A stretch of DNA of 64,000 nucleotides from positions 7,738,446-7,802,445 of the forward strand of contig NC_081338.1 of the NCBI RefSeq assembly GCF_022539665.2, written 5' to 3'. The DNA is from Daphnia carinata (lineage: Eukaryota > Arthropoda > Branchiopoda > Diplostraca > Daphniidae). Under the pieces are notes generated by a model. It had not been told where the DNA came from and did not search any database. It saw only the letters and a list, made by a program, of their open reading frames with translations. A program made the translations under genes and the position numbers. This document shows, piece by piece, positions 59,801 through 64,000 of this stretch; positions within the stretch are counted from its first letter, which is position 1; every line of letters begins with the position of its first letter.

Positions 59801-61306
59801 AACGGGAAGGCACCTTCATTTTTTTTCCTAAATTGCGTTAATTGTGCTTCGCCCTACCGGATTAGTCACGCGCGTTTCATCAAAGGAATTTCACTGTAAT
59901 GTTAAGAAGCAAAAAATATGCATCCCCTCTTATTCTCTCCCCTGAAAGCCGAAGAAAAAAAAAAAAATTCTTGTTCAAAAACCTGATTAGCATCTTTTAT
60001 TTCGTCATTGAAGCCGTGGCAGGTAACTGTAAAACACGTCAATGGTATACAAGTAAAGTTTTTTTTTTTTTAAACAAAATGTGACCGGAGAAATGGCACT
60101 AGTCGATTGGCGCGACTAGTGGAAATGCAAATGTATGTTTCTCTACACACACACAAAAAGCCCAAAAATTCCCATCCACTTTGTCATTGCACTCTCACTA
60201 AGTCATCATGTCACCTTCGGAGATGTTCTAGTTGATAGGCCTTCTTCTTTTAAAATTTTTATTTTTTATAGCCTACCACATTTTTGTGCTCACTTTGATA
60301 AGCGGAGGTTCGGTTTGAGTCGCGTGAAGACAAACCAAAAAAAAACGTACGGGGCCACCATGACTGGAACAAATCTGGATCAGTCCGACGAAGAGAAGAT
60401 GAAATGTCACTGACCCCAACCACCAAAGTCCTGAGTGAAGTTCAACTCGGGTCAAAACCTGTTTGGCGAGTCGGGGGAGTGAAAAAAGAAGAGCGCCTCC
60501 TTTTTATTTACTGCTGTTAACATTTATTTTTTTGAACACTTTGAATATCTCTTCAACTCTTTTTGTTTTGTTTTTTTTCTGAAGGATTGTAATGAAACAA
60601 GAAACATTTCTTGTTTTTCTCCATTTGTGCATTTTTAGTTTCCTGATTTTTTCGTTCCAACAGGTTCTTTTCTCTTGATTTCTAGACAAACGAAAAATCG
60701 AAACTTTTGATTGAAAATGCGTTTCTGCTTCTGTTATTGTTGAGTTAATTTTTTTTTTTTTTCCATTTGAAAAGGGCGGGTTTTTGCTATCGTGAAGAAG
60801 AAAAAAACACCGTTCAAATGAAACAGGAAAAGAGAACGGGCGTTCTCATCGACGAGAGAAACGATAGGGTTCAAGACTGGAAACGCATGTCATTTAATAA
60901 CATCAATTCATGACGAAAGAAATCTTTAAAATAAATAAATAAATTATACAAATCCTACAAGGAGAAACGCCGTTTGAATTGAAACTCGAGAAGAAGAAGA
61001 AGAAAAAAAGAAAAAGCCAAGAGAAAGAGATGAAGGCGCGCGAAAAGGCAGCAAAAAAAACAAAAAAAACAAATGCCGGATGAAATGCGTCAAGCGAATA
61101 AGAAAAGAAAAAAGAGAGATAAAAAAAAAAAACAAATGTAAAATGCACCTCTACCCAGGTAAGATAGTCGCCACAGGTAGGTTTCCCCCCCCCCTCTTCA
61201 TCACACATTCTCTTATTTCTTCTACTTCTTCCATCTTTTCTTTTTTGATTCCACCATTCCAAAAACGGCACCCCCATTTTTTTTTTTTTTTTTTTTTTTT
61301 TTTCAG

Positions 61307-61390
61307 TTGTTTCCGTCGCATCCACCTGGCGGGGTAGTGCAGCCGAGTCTACGAGAAAAGCTTCGGCACAGGTATAGGCAGAATAAATAA
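61307..61390 (+). CDS. possible terminal coding exon of an unidentified gene
   Basis: After a very strong polypyrimidine tract (25 or more T) and CAG acceptor at 61304-61306, the frame reads LFPSHPPGGVVQPSLREKLR then HRYRQNK and stops at TAA 61388-61390. Alternatively a GT donor at 61372 would make it an internal exon of 65 nt. The GC content and codon use are unlike the surrounding homopolymer DNA. No upstream exon was found, and the family is unknown. Confidence 0.35.
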   Translation: MFPSHPPGGVVQPSLREKLRHRYRQNK

Positions 61391-64000
61391 CACACCCTCC
61401 AGGTGAATGTTGGGAGTGTGTAAAGGTGTGTGTGCACCAGCTCGGAAATTTATTCTTTTTCTGTTTTCCTTCCTCTTTTCTTTCGTTTTTTTTTTTTCTT
61501 CTTCTTCTTCTTGTTCTATTCGAAAAAAAAAAAAAAAAGAAAGAAAGAATACCCCACCTTCAACTCGCCCCTTCTAGTACCACAGAAAATAGCCTCAGGT
61601 GTTTTTTATTATTATTTTTTTTTCTCATTTCGAAAGGAGAGAGAAATAAAAAAGGTAAAATTGGCAACGCAGGTAAAGGGGGTAAGGCAAGTTGTAAGAC
61701 CTAAGACGCCGTTCTTACACAAGGTGGTGGGGTTCCAAGTCTGTACTAGTCAAGCCGATCGGCTTTCGAACTTCAGTTGTCTGCTGGATCTTGGCCGAGT
61801 CGAACACGTTGTGTGATCTCTCCAGTGACGTGTGTTTGTGTTCCTCTGCTTTCGAACTCGCCATTTTTTATTTATTTATAAAAAAAAAAACCCAAAGACT
61901 TGATTTGCTTGGCGATTGCAACATCGAGAAGACAGTTGAATTCTACACGATCAGTCGGATGTGCGATTCGTGATGATTTAAATCGTGTACGTAGCCTCAT
62001 GGTGATACGTTTCGAGTGAATCGACAAGAGGAACATTTGCATTCACCAAAAAGGGAGAAGCAGAAAACACCCGACATTTTTCGGAATCCTTTTCATCCGG
62101 TTGATGAAAGACAATCTCGGGATTCGCATTTCTTTCGGTAAAGTAAAAAAAAAAAAAATGCACACCAGTTTGTGTCTTGTCTTTTTGCTGTTGTTCCGTT
62201 GAATATATTCTTTTCTTCAAGACCACCTGGGAAGAGACTTGAATGCCCCGGAGTGGTTTTAACATGCTAAATACCGTTGTTCCTTTACGGAGAAAAAGTT
62301 TGACAGCAATCACGGTTCGAAAATGTTCCCCCCCCCCCCTCTTCCAAAAAAAAAAAAAAAGTGAAGCATTTATCCGATAGTTACCGTTCCTTTTGAAGCC
62401 ACGAACCATCTTGTTTTTCTTCTTTCGTTTCTTACCTCATGACGTGAAGTCGTCAAACGTGCAGACATTTCCTGGTGCGTCCGCTACGATGCGACGACAC
62501 TGACCTTCCGCCATGTCGTAGCTAATCGGCTAGGATCTTTGCTTCTCTTGTCGTTGGTTAACGAGCCTCATCCTTAGCTGGCCTTACCTTTTTTTTTTTT
62601 TTTTAAATTCCATTTCGATGCCTTTCATTCTTTTCTATTTTTACAAAGCCGGCCTTGTCCAACCAGCAAGAAAAACCCATTGGGTTTCTTCTAATCATTT
62701 CCCAGGCAGTAGTGGGGTGGCGGTCATTTGCCTCTAACCAAAAAGAAAAAAAAAAAGTCTTCAACTTCCGCCCGTCTAAGAAAGAAATCCTTTCGCTGAC
62801 AAGTCGACTCTAGTTCAGTTCACTCGACGCACGTTCAAGTCACCAAGCGCCACATGACTGTCATACGAAATACGAAGGAGCTTAGTCGTAACCGAATTTA
62901 TTAAGCGGCCCGCGAACGGCACGCAATGAAAAAATGCTGAAACTTTTAGCGCATATTAATTATTTATTTATTTAGAATTGTGATCGTTTTAAAAATAGTT
63001 TTGGGGGGGGGGGGGGGAATTTGCGTGCGGGATAATTAATAATTTTTGTGCGAGGCGCTGCAAATCGCCTTGACCCCGACGAGAAACCTAATGACCCGTT
63101 GGAGCTCTTTTGGCCGGAAATTTGGTGAAAATGAGCACCATCCCCAAAATTGGCATAGATAAAACATTGGTGCGTGTCTTGTCATCGTTTTGCGTGCGAT
63201 TCATTTTCGCATCTGTTGTGACTCCTCTTTAGGTTCCTACTTCTTTTCTTTTTTTTTTTGTTGTTGTTTCTTGTCTATTTATGGAAATGAACGCAAGTCA
63301 AATGTTGTAGGTAGAACAAAGGGCCTTCCGGCGTTCCGGTGCCAGTGGGTTGAAGACTATCCTGCGTTGCTTGTGTCTATCTTTTCTTTTCCTCATATTT
63401 TATTATATTTTTTTGATGGGGATTTCGGCTTTGGTCGAACGACCAAAAAAAAAAAAGAGGCAATGTTCTTACTCACCAACGTGACGTAATGAAACGGAAA
63501 GATATTCGAAGGTCGACACGGCTAGTCGAATTCACGGCGACGGTCATTTTTAACATTTCAAAAGTTGGACAAAAAAAAATTTTCTTTTTGCACTGCCTTT
63601 TGAAAATTTGAGAAGCGAAGAAAATGATACATTACTTTCGAAAAAAAAAAAGGGGGTTTTCACCTGAGAACCGTAATGAGGAAAAGAGTTGAGAAAAGGC
63701 TCTTCTACTTCTGGCCTTGGAAAAATGCCGAACTCCACACGCACACCACACGCCCATATGGACGTTGTGTGTATGTGTGTGTGTGGTTATAACCTTGGCA
63801 TTGAGTAAAGCCAGAAAGAGAGAGAGAAGCCATTTTGGGCTGGCTTCCAGTCCATTTTGGAAAAAAAAAAAAAAAAAAAAGAAAACTTGCTGGCATTCTT
63901 CAACAGATGTGTGTGCGGTGGTGGCGCTAGCCCATGCGCGCGCACACCTTCTCTTTCAGAGGTGAATGCCTTCTCCCCTCCCAAAAAGAAGTTTAGATAT
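61391..64000. other. homopolymer-rich non-coding DNA to the window end
   Basis: Poly-A/T runs and a 15-base G run at 63003-63017, with no supportable exon. On the minus strand a short frame near 62512-62436 (MAEGQCRRIVADAPGNVCTF, stop, then GTAAGA donor) could be part of a 5' UTR exon, but this is weak. Confidence 0.5.

Larger units (their letters stand above)
53761..61306. other. homopolymer-rich non-coding DNA
   Basis: Dense poly-T and poly-A runs, pyrimidine tracts and microsatellites, like the CaMKII region at the left edge. No coding exon could be supported. At 54125-54131 TATAAAG precedes an ATG at 54222 (MIKFAISFACAYYN), which might be a decayed small secreted-protein gene, but the frame is not convincing. 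It may be intron or UTR of a gene continuing beyond the window. Confidence 0.5.

Noticed and set aside
60366-60413. Short frame with a good Kozak-like context (GCCACCATGA)
   Set aside because: Only about 17 codons after the ATG and no usable donor; probably chance.

Overview
The window looks like nuclear DNA of an arthropod, most likely a branchiopod crustacean of the Daphnia type. The reasons are short spliced introns (mostly about 60-100 bp) with GT..AG ends, an arthropod short neuropeptide F precursor, and CaMKII, LETM1, CK2-beta and mitochondrial RRF genes with animal-type sequences. The organism call is an inference from gene content, not from a database match. Exon coordinates were built by hand from splice sites, reading-frame continuity and family resemblance.

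Layout. 1-5 kb: the last four exons of a CaMKII gene (+), followed by a homopolymer-rich downstream region. 5-24 kb: two intact cytosolic-type aldehyde dehydrogenase genes (+, 7.9-10.4 and 18.5-21.1 kb) with the same 16-exon structure. Between them lie a methyltransferase-like gene with a damaged 5' part (11.2-12.1 kb, +) and a WSCD-like Golgi sulfotransferase gene (13.9-16.1 kb, -). A frameshifted sulfotransferase fragment lies at 5.1-5.6 kb. 21.5-23.3 kb (-): a basic protein whose N-terminus resembles a CENP-C motif. 25.4-27.1 kb (-): an intronless orphan protein with one membrane segment and coiled coils. 28.6-34.7 kb: a compact housekeeping cluster of CK2-beta (-), an FKBP15/WAFL homologue without the FKBP domain (+) and mitochondrial ribosome recycling factor (-). 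35.2-35.6 kb: a MITE-like element with terminal inverted repeats. 37.3-37.9 kb (-): the sNPF prepropeptide. 38-46.3 kb: a long gene-poor stretch. 46.4-48.9 kb (-): LETM1. 49-64 kb: no firm gene. The last 10 kb is very rich in poly-T/poly-A runs, like the first 5 kb, and holds one plausible terminal exon (61.3 kb).

No operon-like system is present. The functional links are a detoxification or retinoid-type ALDH tandem pair, signalling genes (CaMKII, CK2-beta, sNPF) and mitochondrial genes (RRF, LETM1). The most interesting points are the CENP-C-motif candidate, the FKBP15 homologue that has lost its namesake domain, a likely gene-conversion tract between the two ALDH genes, the broken methyltransferase 5' end, and a repeat family sharing AAGCCCGA boxes at three places in the window.
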